From positions 1 to 9,402 of the forward strand of contig CAMDER010000063.1 in the NCBI GenBank assembly GCA_945896935.1: a stretch of DNA of 9,402 nt, read 5' to 3'. The translations under genes and the position numbers were made by a program. The DNA is from Bifidobacterium breve. Lineage in GTDB: Bacteria; Actinomycetota; Acidimicrobiia; Acidimicrobiales; Ilumatobacteraceae. Within the stretch, counting starts at the first letter, position 1; every line of letters starts with the position of its first letter. Below, piece by piece: positions 1 to 7,149 of this stretch. A model generated the notes under the pieces. The model had not been told where the DNA came from and did not search any database. It worked only from the letters and a program-made list of their open reading frames with translations.

Positions 1-2604
1 CGCATGACTGGTTACAACGTTTTACATGCGTTGGGTTACGACAGTTTCGGGTTGCCCGCTGAACAACACGCCATCGCAACCGGCATACACCCGCGGGTGA
101 ACACCGAAGCGAATGTCGCCAATATGCGTCGTCAATTACGTCGCCTCGGCTTGGGTCACGATGCTCGTCGCAGTGTGAGCACGACAGATGAAAATTTCTA
201 CCGTTGGACGCAATGGATTTTCCTGAAGGTATTCAATAGTTGGTACGACGAAGATGAAAAGCGTGCTCGTCCCATTGACGAACTTGAACAGGGTTATGCC
301 AATGGTTCAATTGCCACTCCCGATGGTCGCCCGTGGAGCGAACTGAACAAAGCCGATCGCCGTTCTGCCATTGATGCACGCCGCCTTGCGTATCTTTCTG
401 AAGCACCCGTGAACTGGTGTCCTGGGCTTGGAACAATTCTCGCCAATGAAGAAGTCACCGCCGATGGACGTAGCGATATTGGCAACTACCCCGTTTTCAA
501 AAAGAGTATGCGGCAGTGGACCATGCGCATCACGACGTACGCCGATCGTTTACTTGACGATCTTGAACGACTTGATTGGCCAGAGCCCATCAAGTTGATG
601 CAGCGCAACTGGATTGGGCGCAGTGAAGGTGCCCGCGTTCATTTCGCAACACCCGCAGGTGACCTCACAGTATTCACCACGCGCCCCGACACTTTGTTTG
701 GTGCGACATTCATGGTCATCTCGCCCGAGCATCCTCTCGTTGATGCATTAACAACCGACGATAATCGTGAGGCTATTAAGAGTTACCGAGTTGCCGCCGC
801 TGCCAAGAATCAATTCGATCGCACCGATGACACCAAAGAAAAGACCGGTGTCTTCACCGGCGCTTACGCGACCAATCCTGTGAATGGCTCACCAGTTCCG
901 GTGTGGGTTGCTGATTATGTATTGATGGGCTACGGCACCGGCGCAATTATGGCGGTGCCTTGTGGCGACCAACGCGACTTCGATTTTGCACGCCGCTTCA
1001 ATTTGCCGATTCCGGCAATTCAGCAACCACCAGCCGAGTGGTTTACCGCGCGTGAACTTGATGTTCAACAAGGTACTACGGTTGACACGTCAACTTGGCC
1101 CGAAGCCTTCGTTGGCGATGGCGTCTATATCAATTCATCAAACGGGAGTCTCACGCTTGACGGATTGACGTCGGTTGACGACGGCAAGACCGCCATGAAC
1201 ACCTGGCTCGAAGCCAACGAACGCGGCAACGCCAATATCAATTTCAAATTGCGCGACTGGCTCTTTAGTCGTCAGCGTTACTGGGGCGAACCATTCCCCA
1301 TTGTGTACGACGAAGACGATCAACCAGTTTCGCTACCCGACTCAATGCTTCCGGTTCTTTTGCCCGAGCTTGAAGATTTCAAGCCGCAAGCACTCGACCC
1401 CAATGACGATGTCACCGACCCCATTCCCCCACTTGCTCGTAGCACCGAGTGGCGTGAAGTTGTCTTAGACCTCGGCGATGGACCCAAAAAGTACCGCCGC
1501 GAAATCAACGTGATGCCACAGTGGGCTGGTTCGTGTTGGTACGAACTTCGTTATCTCGACCCCACCAACACCGAGTACTTCGTTGACCCCGAAGTTGAAA
1601 AGTATTGGATGGGTCCCGCCGATGGCGGCGACGGCAAGACCGGCCACACTGGCGGTGTTGATTTGTACGTCGGTGGCGTTGAACACGCAGTGTTGCACTT
1701 GTTGTACGCCCGCTTCTGGCACAAGATCTTGTTCGACCTTGGTCATGTTTCAAGTTCTGAACCCTTTTATCGTTTGTTCAACCAGGGTTACGTGCAGGCT
1801 TTCGCGTTCCGCGACCCCCGCGGCCAGCCCGTGCCTGCCGGCGATGTTGAAGAACGCGATGGTGCCTATTGGTACGAAGGCGAAAAGGTTTCGCGCGAGT
1901 ACGGCAAGATGGGCAAAAGCCTGAAGAACATCGTCACACCCGACGAAATGTACGACGAGTACGGTGCCGACACTTTCCGCTTGTATGAAATGAGTTCTGG
2001 CCCGCTTGAAGCAAGCCGTCCATGGAATACCCGTGACGTCATCGGCATGCAACGGTTCTTGCAACGTGTCTGGCGCAACTTGGTCGACGAAGACAGCGGT
2101 AGTTCGCTTGTCATTGACACTCCCGCGACTGAAGAATTACGCAAATTAATGCACCGCATGATTGATGGAATACGCGCCGACATGGATGCCCTGCGATTCA
2201 ACACTGCAATCGCCAAGTTGATTCAGCTCAATAACGCACTCACGCAAGAATCTGCCGCAGTCGGTGGGTCACCACGAGAAGTCGTGGTTCCGTTGGTGCA
2301 AATGTTGTCGCCACTGTGCCCGCATATCGCCGAAGAGTTGTGGAACCGACTCGGATACGACCACACCGTGACTTTTGTGCCATTCCCCGTCGCCGATCAG
2401 TCTTTGCTTGTTGAAGACACCATCGAGTATCCGGTGCAAATCAATGGCAAAGTGCGGACACGCCTCACTGTGCCCAGCGAAGCCGATCAAGCAACGATTC
2501 AGGCGTTGGCACTAGCGGATGAAAAAGTCATCGCGGCTTTAGACGGAGAAGTGCCCAAGAAGATCATTGTGATTCTCGGCCGTATGGTCAACTTGGTTGT
2601 CTAG
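1..2604 (+). CDS. leuS: Leucyl-tRNA synthetase, 5'-truncated by window edge
   Basis: Class I aminoacyl-tRNA synthetase that charges tRNA-Leu with leucine in the cytoplasm. About 867 residues are visible. The reading frame is open from base 1, and the first visible residues (RMTGYNVLHALGYDSFGLPAEQ) are the block that normally follows the HIGH motif, so the N-terminus including HIGH lies upstream. Counting from the Met at base 4, the CP1 editing domain shows TTRPDT at residues 225-230 and AVPCGDQRD at 317-325; these hold the Thr and Asp residues of the proofreading site. The catalytic KMSKS loop is the variant KMGKS at 635-639, followed by LKNIVTPDEMYDEYGADT. The segments around MPQWAGSCWYELRYLDP and RLFNQGYVQAFAF match actinobacterial LeuRS as I remember it. 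The C-terminal anticodon-binding region (about 720-866) ends at TAG 2602-2604. No frameshift or missing core motif is visible. Confidence 0.96.
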   Translation, partial: RMTGYNVLHALGYDSFGLPAEQHAIATGIHPRVNTEANVANMRRQLRRLGLGHDARRSVSTTDENFYRWTQWIFLKVFNSWYDEDEKRARPIDELEQGYANGSIATPDGRPWSELNKADRRSAIDARRLAYLSEAPVNWCPGLGTILANEEVTADGRSDIGNYPVFKKSMRQWTMRITTYADRLLDDLERLDWPEPIKLMQRNWIGRSEGARVHFATPAGDLTVFTTRPDTLFGATFMVISPEHPLVDALTTDDNREAIKSYRVAAAAKNQFDRTDDTKEKTGVFTGAYATNPVNGSPVPVWVADYVLMGYGTGAIMAVPCGDQRDFDFARRFNLPIPAIQQPPAEWFTARELDVQQGTTVDTSTWPEAFVGDGVYINSSNGSLTLDGLTSVDDGKTAMNTWLEANERGNANINFKLRDWLFSRQRYWGEPFPIVYDEDDQPVSLPDSMLPVLLPELEDFKPQALDPNDDVTDPIPPLARSTEWREVVLDLGDGPKKYRREINVMPQWAGSCWYELRYLDPTNTEYFVDPEVEKYWMGPADGGDGKTGHTGGVDLYVGGVEHAVLHLLYARFWHKILFDLGHVSSSEPFYRLFNQGYVQAFAFRDPRGQPVPAGDVEERDGAYWYEGEKVSREYGKMGKSLKNIVTPDEMYDEYGADTFRLYEMSSGPLEASRPWNTRDVIGMQRFLQRVWRNLVDEDSGSSLVIDTPATEELRKLMHRMIDGIRADMDALRFNTAIAKLIQLNNALTQESAAVGGSPREVVVPLVQMLSPLCPHIAEELWNRLGYDHTVTFVPFPVADQSLLVEDTIEYPVQINGKVRTRLTVPSEADQATIQALALADEKVIAALDGEVPKKIIVILGRMVNLVV

Positions 2605-2610
2605 AGATTT

Positions 2611-2638
2611 GTTCACATAGTTTTGTTCACATAGTTTT
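2611..2638. repeat. 14-bp perfect tandem duplication downstream of leuS
   Basis: The unit GTTCACATAGTTTT occurs twice head to tail (2611-2624 and 2625-2638), starting 7 bases after the leuS stop and ending 24 bases before the next start codon. It is AT-rich and has no inverted symmetry, so it is not an obvious terminator. It most likely arose by replication slippage, but two adjacent copies could also be paired binding sites. Confidence 0.85.
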
Positions 2639-2662
2639 CTAGATCGCACAGACGAGGTATCG

Positions 2663-3871
2663 ATGATTTCTGGAATTATTGAAGGCTTCTACGGCCCACC
2701 GTGGAGTCACGATGCTCGTCTTGACTTTTTGGACTTCCTCGCCGAACACGGTGGCAACACATATGTGTGGGCCGCCAAGCTAGAACCTCGACATCGCGAA
2801 AAGTGGGCAGAGGCCTTTACTGATAGCGAACTTCAACAATTCTCCGAACTCGCCCAGCGCCATCAACAAGTCCAGGTGCTGATCGGTATCACTCCTGGAT
2901 CAGAAGCGACGACCAAACAACTTGCTGACAAATTGCGATCGGCAATCGAACGAGGTTGTCACGGAATAGTGCTGAGCTTTGACGATCTTCCCGTTCTTCA
3001 TGCAGCGACGAAACACCGCGACCTTGCCAACGAACTCATTGAAGAACTTAAAACACAAGTGTGGCTAGTGCCCACGCACTATGCCGGAACAACGAGCTCG
3101 CCATATCTTGAAAAACTCTTTGAAGGGTTGCACGAAGACGTCTTAGTCATGTGGACTGGCGTGCATGTGGTGAACGATTCAATTACCGCTCGCGATGCTC
3201 AACTTCGAACCGCTGTGTGCAATAACCGCAAGCCCCTTCTGTGGGACAACACACCAGTCAACGACGCAATCATGAGTGAGTCTCTTCATCTTGGGCCGTA
3301 CGCCTCGCGTGAAACTGCGTTGCGCGATGAGATCTCGGGATTGTTGTTGAACCCGATGGAGTTTGCTTTGGCATCGAGACCAACAATTGTCAGCGCTTTG
3401 GCATGGGTTCATGGCGCCGATGCCTTCGCAGCCTGGAAAGCGTTCGTTTCTCACCACGGATGGTCCGAGATCGCGGCAGCGACGGCGTTCCCTGATGACC
3501 CTCATTGGCCAGGTGCCCGACCGAGCGATGAATGGTGGCAATCGGTTGCCGACATGAAACCAGAAGGGCTTGAGGCTGGTTGTCGGCCGTGGGTTGATGC
3601 CGCCAAACAAGGCGCAGATCTAGTTCTTTCGGCCCGCAAACTGATTGCCGAACTAGGTGACCCTGAAATATCTGTTCTTGGTCGTTTTCATTTGGCAGTG
3701 AAGTGGCGCACATGGAGGCGACTACCAGTCCTGACATACGGTGGCGGACCACGCATTCGTCCAGTCGTGACGAACGACGAAAACGGCAAATTTGCTTATC
3801 GAAGTGGCACAGTGATTTCAACGACGTCTTTAGTTGATGACGAAGTCATGCGTTGTCTGCAAGACATCTAA
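2663..3871 (+). CDS. GH84-family beta-N-acetylglucosaminidase (O-GlcNAcase-like), cytoplasmic
   Basis: Predicted glycoside hydrolase removing beta-linked N-acetylglucosamine by substrate-assisted catalysis. The 402-residue protein opens with GIIEGFYGPPWS at residues 4-15, the hallmark of the GH84 TIM barrel, followed by NTYVWAAKLEPRHREKW (32-48), the substrate-binding strand. The paired catalytic aspartates are D107-D108 in LSFDDLP. Further family blocks are WTG (164-166), LLWDNTPVND (192-201), LHLGPYASRE (208-217) and LLLNPMEFALAS (227-238). The remaining 120 or so residues are probably the helical C-terminal region. There is no signal peptide, so it should act on intracellular sugars, glycoconjugates or recycled cell-wall fragments. 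ATG 2663 follows a GAGG Shine-Dalgarno at 2654-2657 with 5-nt spacing. It lies 58 bp after leuS; co-transcription is possible, but no functional link to leuS is evident. Exact substrate is not determinable here. Confidence 0.87.
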   Translation: MISGIIEGFYGPPWSHDARLDFLDFLAEHGGNTYVWAAKLEPRHREKWAEAFTDSELQQFSELAQRHQQVQVLIGITPGSEATTKQLADKLRSAIERGCHGIVLSFDDLPVLHAATKHRDLANELIEELKTQVWLVPTHYAGTTSSPYLEKLFEGLHEDVLVMWTGVHVVNDSITARDAQLRTAVCNNRKPLLWDNTPVNDAIMSESLHLGPYASRETALRDEISGLLLNPMEFALASRPTIVSALAWVHGADAFAAWKAFVSHHGWSEIAAATAFPDDPHWPGARPSDEWWQSVADMKPEGLEAGCRPWVDAAKQGADLVLSARKLIAELGDPEISVLGRFHLAVKWRTWRRLPVLTYGGGPRIRPVVTNDENGKFAYRSGTVISTTSLVDDEVMRCLQDI

Positions 3872-4033
3872 CTGATCAACGCGGTTTCACATACACCGAG
3901 TATGTCATCACATTTTCGAGATTCTGGTGTCGTTTTCTTCGGCATTACCGACGAAAACGACACCAGAATCCAAGTTTCGAAAACTTTTCTCCATCGAGCG
4001 CACACTTTGTAGGACACCGTTCGTTTGCTTGGT
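3872..4033. other. Intergenic region with strong hairpin
   Basis: This 162-bp gap separates the GH84 gene from the VWA gene. It is dominated by the inverted repeat at 3913-3983. Next comes a smaller palindrome, AAGTTT-CGA-AAACTT (3972-3986). After that, AGGA at 4011-4014 is a weak ribosome-binding candidate for the next gene. I could not identify a convincing -35/-10 pair. Confidence 0.6.
3913..3983. repeat. Long inverted repeat (18-bp perfect stem plus flanking pairs)
   Basis: GATTCTGGTGTCGTTTTC (3920-3937) is the exact reverse complement of 3953-3970. Inside, after one T/C mismatch, TCGG (3939-3942) pairs with CCGA (3948-3951) around the 5-nt loop CATTA. Outside, TTTTCGA (3913-3919) can pair with TCGAAAA (3977-3983) across a 6-nt bulge. 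The structure could fold as a very stable RNA hairpin or DNA cruciform. No run of T directly follows either arm, so a classical rho-independent terminator is not clear. Alternatives are a U-less terminator for the GH84 transcript, an mRNA-stabilising hairpin, a REP/MITE-type element or a dyad operator. Confidence 0.8.
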
Positions 4034-4744
4034 ATGACAACAACAACGACAGCCCAAACCATTCCCCCGACCCCCGAGACCGCTCAGGCAACTTTTATCT
4101 CGATCGTGGCCGACGCCAGCGGTTCGATGAGCCACTTGCACGAAACCGTGATCAAGGGTCTCAACGACTTCATCACCGAACAAGCCACCTCAGATAACGA
4201 TGCCAAAGTCACGATTGTGCAGTTTCCTTCAGTCAAAGACGAAGACGGCATCCAGACGATTCTGCCCAAGAGCAATGTCAAGACAGCTCGCAAGATCACC
4301 GGCGACGACTACGTCATTAACGGTATGACTCCGTTGTACGACGCGATCGGCGCAGTCATCAAGAAGGCCGACCTGCGCATCGCCAAGCGTGTCGCCAAAG
4401 GCAAAGATCTTGAATCACAAATCATCGTGATCTTCACCGATGGTGGCGAAAATGCCAGCCGCAAGTTCACGAAAGACGCGATCTTCAGTTTGATCGCTGA
4501 ACGCAAAGTTCAAGGTTGGGTCTTCGTCTTCCTCGGCGCCAATCAAGATGCATTCGAAGAAGGTGGCCGGGTCGGTTTCGCCGCTGGTAACACCATGAAC
4601 TTTGATGCCTCCGAAGAAGGTATGACCAATGCACTGATGAGCGTGTCCCGCTCGGTTCGTGCTTACTCGGCCATGCCGATGGCAGAGCGCTTCATGGTCA
4701 GCGATGCCATCTTCTCGATTGAAGATGAAGACGAAGAGATCTGA
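4034..4744 (+). CDS. Stand-alone VWA (von Willebrand factor A) domain protein
   Basis: A 236-residue, nearly single-domain VWA protein with a complete metal-ion-dependent adhesion site (MIDAS). D27-x-S29-x-S31 lies in the strand-loop FISIVADASGSMS, T99 in GMTPLYDAIG and D136 in IVIFTDGGEN. The strand VQGWVFVFLGANQDA (159-173) and the acidic tail DEDEEI are also visible. There is no signal peptide or transmembrane segment, so the protein is cytosolic, resembling TerY/YegL-like VWA proteins. Such proteins bind partners through Mg2+ at the MIDAS and commonly sit beside MoxR ATPases, as here. Start choice is uncertain: ATG 4034 gives MTTTTTAQT, while an in-frame TTG at 4025 is better placed (10 nt) behind AGGA 4011-4014 and would add three residues. 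It is separated from the ATPase by a hairpin, so it may be partly uncoupled from it. Confidence 0.88.
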   Translation: MTTTTTAQTIPPTPETAQATFISIVADASGSMSHLHETVIKGLNDFITEQATSDNDAKVTIVQFPSVKDEDGIQTILPKSNVKTARKITGDDYVINGMTPLYDAIGAVIKKADLRIAKRVAKGKDLESQIIVIFTDGGENASRKFTKDAIFSLIAERKVQGWVFVFLGANQDAFEEGGRVGFAAGNTMNFDASEEGMTNALMSVSRSVRAYSAMPMAERFMVSDAIFSIEDEDEEI

Positions 4745-4758
4745 TCTCGAAGGTTCGC

Positions 4759-4790
4759 GTGCTGTCACCCCGTCCACGAGGTGACAGCAC
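4759..4790 (+). terminator. GC-rich hairpin after the VWA gene, possible (attenuating) terminator
   Basis: GTGCTGTCACC (4759-4769) and GGTGACAGCAC (4780-4790) form a perfect 11-bp stem around a 10-nt loop, beginning 15 bases after the VWA stop codon. It is followed by ACATCTCCCC, not a T-run. It could be a U-less terminator of the kind proposed for actinobacteria, or a processing or stabilising hairpin that changes the VWA-to-ATPase expression ratio. The next gene continues on the same strand, so partial readthrough is plausible. Confidence 0.55.
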
Positions 4791-4821
4791 ACATCTCCCC
4801 CAACAAATCGTTTAAGTATCA

Positions 4822-4850
4822 AAGCCACGAACCAGAAATCAAGCCACGAA
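4822..4850. repeat. Short direct repeat in the leader of the ATPase gene
   Basis: AAGCCACGAA occurs at 4822-4831 and again at 4841-4850, a 19-bp period, with a similar ATC/TATC context before each copy. The second copy abuts the AAGGAG ribosome-binding site. It may be a small slippage duplication; no function can be assigned. Confidence 0.6.
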
Positions 4851-4852
4851 AC

Positions 4853-4867
4853 AAGGAGACCAGATTG
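4853..4867 (+). promoter_or_regulatory. Shine-Dalgarno AAGGAG deciding a TTG start
   Basis: AAGGAG at 4853-4858 is the best ribosome-binding site in the window and lies 6 nt before TTG 4865, in frame with the ATPase. It argues against the in-frame GTG at 4781, which would start inside the 3' arm of the hairpin and has no Shine-Dalgarno. Confidence 0.75.
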
Positions 4868-5680
4868 AAGCCTGAAGGCCCCCGCAAAATATCAACACCC
4901 GGATCCATCACAGCCATAACACTTGTCGAACCCGACCTCCCCTCTTGTTGGAAAGACGTCAATGACGCTCTCGCCGCCGGAATCGATCGCCTGATTTTGT
5001 TCGGGCCTCCAGGCACCGGAAAAACCTTCGGTGGTCTCAACTTGGGCGACGTCACTGGTGGCGCATTCAGATTGATTTGCAACGAAGACATGACTGCTGC
5101 CGATGTCACCGGCCACTTCATGCCGACAGCTGACGGCACCTGGAAATGGCTTGACGGTGCAGTGCTCAAAGCCTGGCAGGGCAATGGTCAAACTGGCGGT
5201 CGCATTGTGGCCGACGAAATCGATCGTGCATCTGGCGATGTTTTGTCACTCTTGCTCAACATGTTTGACTCCCCCGAAAGTGCTTCGTGGCAACACCCCG
5301 ACTCAGGTCAAGTATTTAGACCACGCAAAAACTTCTCGGTCGTTATGACGACGAATATTGAAGATATGCACGACTTGCCCAATGCACTGAGAGACCGCTT
5401 CCCTATTGCGATTCGTATTGATCGACCGCATCCGGGTGCACTCGCTCAATTGTCGCCCCACCTTCGAGCACCAGCTGCTGCTGCAGTTGACGCCGACAAA
5501 GCTCGGCGATTCAGCGTGCGCTCATTCATGGCATTCGATCAACTCTGCATTAAAGGTATGGATATTGAACGCGCGGCATTCTTGGTTTTTGGTAACCACG
5601 CCAAAGACATTCTTGATGCCATTCGAATCGACAGCGTGGCCAAGGCTCCGGCCGCCAAGCCAGTTGCGAAGGCGTCATGA
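4865..5680 (+). CDS. MoxR/CobS-like AAA+ ATPase
   Basis: Predicted cytosolic AAA+ ATPase of the MoxR/CobS/GvpN type, which uses ATP hydrolysis to remodel partner proteins, usually with VWA-domain partners. From the TTG start it has 271 residues. Walker A is GPPGTGKT (47-54), Walker B is IVADEID (114-120), sensor 1 is TTN (162-164) and the arginine-finger region is LRDRF (175-179). The segment NEDMTAADVTGHFMP (73-87) matches the substrate-facing loop region of MoxR/CobS-type enzymes. A short helical lid (about 205-255) is followed by an Ala/Lys/Pro-rich tail (VAKAPAAKPVAKAS), probably a flexible linker to a partner. Its stop overlaps the start of the next gene (ATGA at 5677-5680), indicating translational coupling with the HExxH-VWA protein. 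Which client it acts on cannot be read from the sequence. Magnesium or cobalt chelatase subunit is possible by homology, but no chelatase catalytic subunit or tetrapyrrole gene is nearby. Confidence 0.9.
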   Translation: MKPEGPRKISTPGSITAITLVEPDLPSCWKDVNDALAAGIDRLILFGPPGTGKTFGGLNLGDVTGGAFRLICNEDMTAADVTGHFMPTADGTWKWLDGAVLKAWQGNGQTGGRIVADEIDRASGDVLSLLLNMFDSPESASWQHPDSGQVFRPRKNFSVVMTTNIEDMHDLPNALRDRFPIAIRIDRPHPGALAQLSPHLRAPAAAAVDADKARRFSVRSFMAFDQLCIKGMDIERAAFLVFGNHAKDILDAIRIDSVAKAPAAKPVAKAS

Positions 5681-7068
5681 CCAGCGGACCCACCGCACGC
5701 AAAAACAAAAACCAGCGCGTAGTCATTGAAAAGCGCGTTGCCATGCCCGAGTGGCTGTCACGCGAAGACCGTATCGCCGCACCTTGGACTGTTGTCGAAG
5801 GTGCGGCGCAACGCGGCGAAGCATTCACCGACTTGGTTTCTCACCACATGCAGATTCCTGTTGGTGCCGACGAAACATCACGTTGTATTCGTGCGCATGA
5901 ATTGATGCATGCCAAGGTCAGCCCAACTCACGTCTGGGTTCCCGATGACGTGTCATACATCTCTTACGAAACCATGACCGTGGCCGAAGAGTTTCGTGTC
6001 AACATGTTGGTCGGCTCGGTTGGTTTTCCGGTGATGCAATATCTTGCTGACGGAAGTGAGAAGCGAACCGGTGAACGCTTGGCACAAAACAACGACTGGA
6101 ATGCGCTCGTCCACATGACTGCAGCCACTGTTGGCACGAAAGCATTGACGGGCCTCATCGGTGGCGTGAAGTCGGTACGACCCGAATGGGTCGCTACGTT
6201 GCGTGAACTCGGTCGCCAGATGAGAAAGATGTGGAGAGAAGCAACGGCTCATGGCACCGACGACGTTGCATCAACCGAACCTTGGGATGAAGGAACAGTT
6301 GGATGGGCCTTCACCGTCGAGATCGCTCGCCTCATTCATCGTGTCCTCATTAACGACACGGTTGAAGGCGAAGTCCCTCCCGATGCCGATTCACTCAAGG
6401 GCGGAACAAAAGGTGTGCCCGGCAGATTCGCACCAGTCATTGAACTACCGGTAAATCGTCCCAATCGCGTCGACGGACGTCTCGGTCGCCGCAAGCGTCC
6501 CACCAATGTTGGCCGTCATCCTCGTCACCTTGATCGATTACTCACCGATCCACAACGTCGAGTTTTTGATCACCGTATGCGTGGCAAAGGAGGCGTGGTC
6601 CTCATTGATCAATCGGGGTCGATGCGACTCACCGATGGCGATCTCTGGCGAATCATTGAGGCCGCACCTGGTTGCGTGATCATTGGCTACAGCCACGAAC
6701 CTCGATCGCAAGGCAAACCCAACCTGTGGGTCCTGGCTGATCGCGGTCAGGTTGTTGAAGAAGTTCCTCCCGGCAACGGGGGCAACGGAGTTGACGGACC
6801 GGCACTGCTCTACGCCCTACGTCGTCGCAAGACCGGCGAACCAATGCTGTGGATCTGCGACGGCCATGTCACTGATGAGACTGACGATGTTCATTCTGAT
6901 CTCACCGAAGAATGCGCGCGAATTGTCGCGCTCAATCACGTTCATCAAGTTCCCGATGTCGAGGCGGCGATCAAGTCACTCACCAAAGCCGCCAAAGGTG
7001 ATGTTTTGAAAGCTTCGGCAGTTGGCCCAATTGCCCAAAGCCGGGCCTGGAGATCGCGCATGGAATAA
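5677..7068 (+). CDS. Putative metallopeptidase (HExxH) - VWA fusion, DUF2201-like
   Basis: A 463-residue two-module protein. The N-terminal part carries RAHELMHAKVSP, an HExxH zinc-peptidase signature (H74, E75, H78). About 26 residues later comes a helix TVAEEFRVN (101-109) whose E104/E105 could be the third zinc ligand, as in gluzincin-type enzymes. A basic linker rich in Arg, His and Lys (about 265-304) leads to a C-terminal VWA domain: MIDAS D311-x-S313-x-S315 in LIDQSGSM, a glycine-rich GNGVDGPALL (370-378) where the usual Thr position appears replaced, and D395 in WICDGHVTDE. This order (peptidase-like region, then VWA-like domain) is that of the DUF2201_N/DUF2201 families, which I recall as MoxR-associated. 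There is no signal peptide. Translation is coupled to the ATPase by the 4-bp overlap. Peptidase activity is inferred, not shown; the HExxH region could be a degenerate binding fold. Confidence 0.85.
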   Translation: MTSGPTARKNKNQRVVIEKRVAMPEWLSREDRIAAPWTVVEGAAQRGEAFTDLVSHHMQIPVGADETSRCIRAHELMHAKVSPTHVWVPDDVSYISYETMTVAEEFRVNMLVGSVGFPVMQYLADGSEKRTGERLAQNNDWNALVHMTAATVGTKALTGLIGGVKSVRPEWVATLRELGRQMRKMWREATAHGTDDVASTEPWDEGTVGWAFTVEIARLIHRVLINDTVEGEVPPDADSLKGGTKGVPGRFAPVIELPVNRPNRVDGRLGRRKRPTNVGRHPRHLDRLLTDPQRRVFDHRMRGKGGVVLIDQSGSMRLTDGDLWRIIEAAPGCVIIGYSHEPRSQGKPNLWVLADRGQVVEEVPPGNGGNGVDGPALLYALRRRKTGEPMLWICDGHVTDETDDVHSDLTEECARIVALNHVHQVPDVEAAIKSLTKAAKGDVLKASAVGPIAQSRAWRSRME

Positions 7069-7102
7069 ATCATGCACGGAATAGATCAAACACGGAATAA
7101 AG
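7062..7102. repeat. 16-bp imperfect tandem repeat spanning a stop codon
   Basis: Units begin at 7062 (GGAATAAATCATGCAC), 7078 (GGAATAGATCAAACAC) and 7094 (GGAATAAAG, partial). The two full units match at 13 of 16 positions and the period is exact. The first unit contains the TAA stop (7066-7068) of the HExxH-VWA gene, so the duplication grew out of the gene's last codons. It is not a hairpin. Slippage is the simplest origin. Confidence 0.75.
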
Positions 7103-7149
7103 AAATTGAGATTCTGCACATATCTGCCCCACTCAATCGTTAGGACTAC

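Noticed and set aside
3179..3821. Two overlapping minus-strand open frames of 143 codons each
   Set aside because: Both are antisense to the GH84 gene, whose motifs run through the same region; their products look like random Arg/Cys-rich translations.
3913..3983. Integron attC site
   Set aside because: The palindrome lacks the conserved attC core sites (RYYYAAC/GTTRRRY) and no integrase or cassette array is present.
4781..4864. GTG at 4781 as the start of the ATPase gene
   Set aside because: It lies in the 3' arm of an 11-bp hairpin, lacks a Shine-Dalgarno, and the encoded extension is low-complexity; TTG 4865 has AAGGAG at proper spacing.
4865..7068. Cobalt/magnesium chelatase CobS-CobT or BchI-BchD pair
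   Set aside because: The AAA+ plus VWA layout is similar, but there is no large chelatase subunit or cobalamin/chlorophyll gene nearby, and the VWA partner carries an HExxH region not expected in CobT or BchD.
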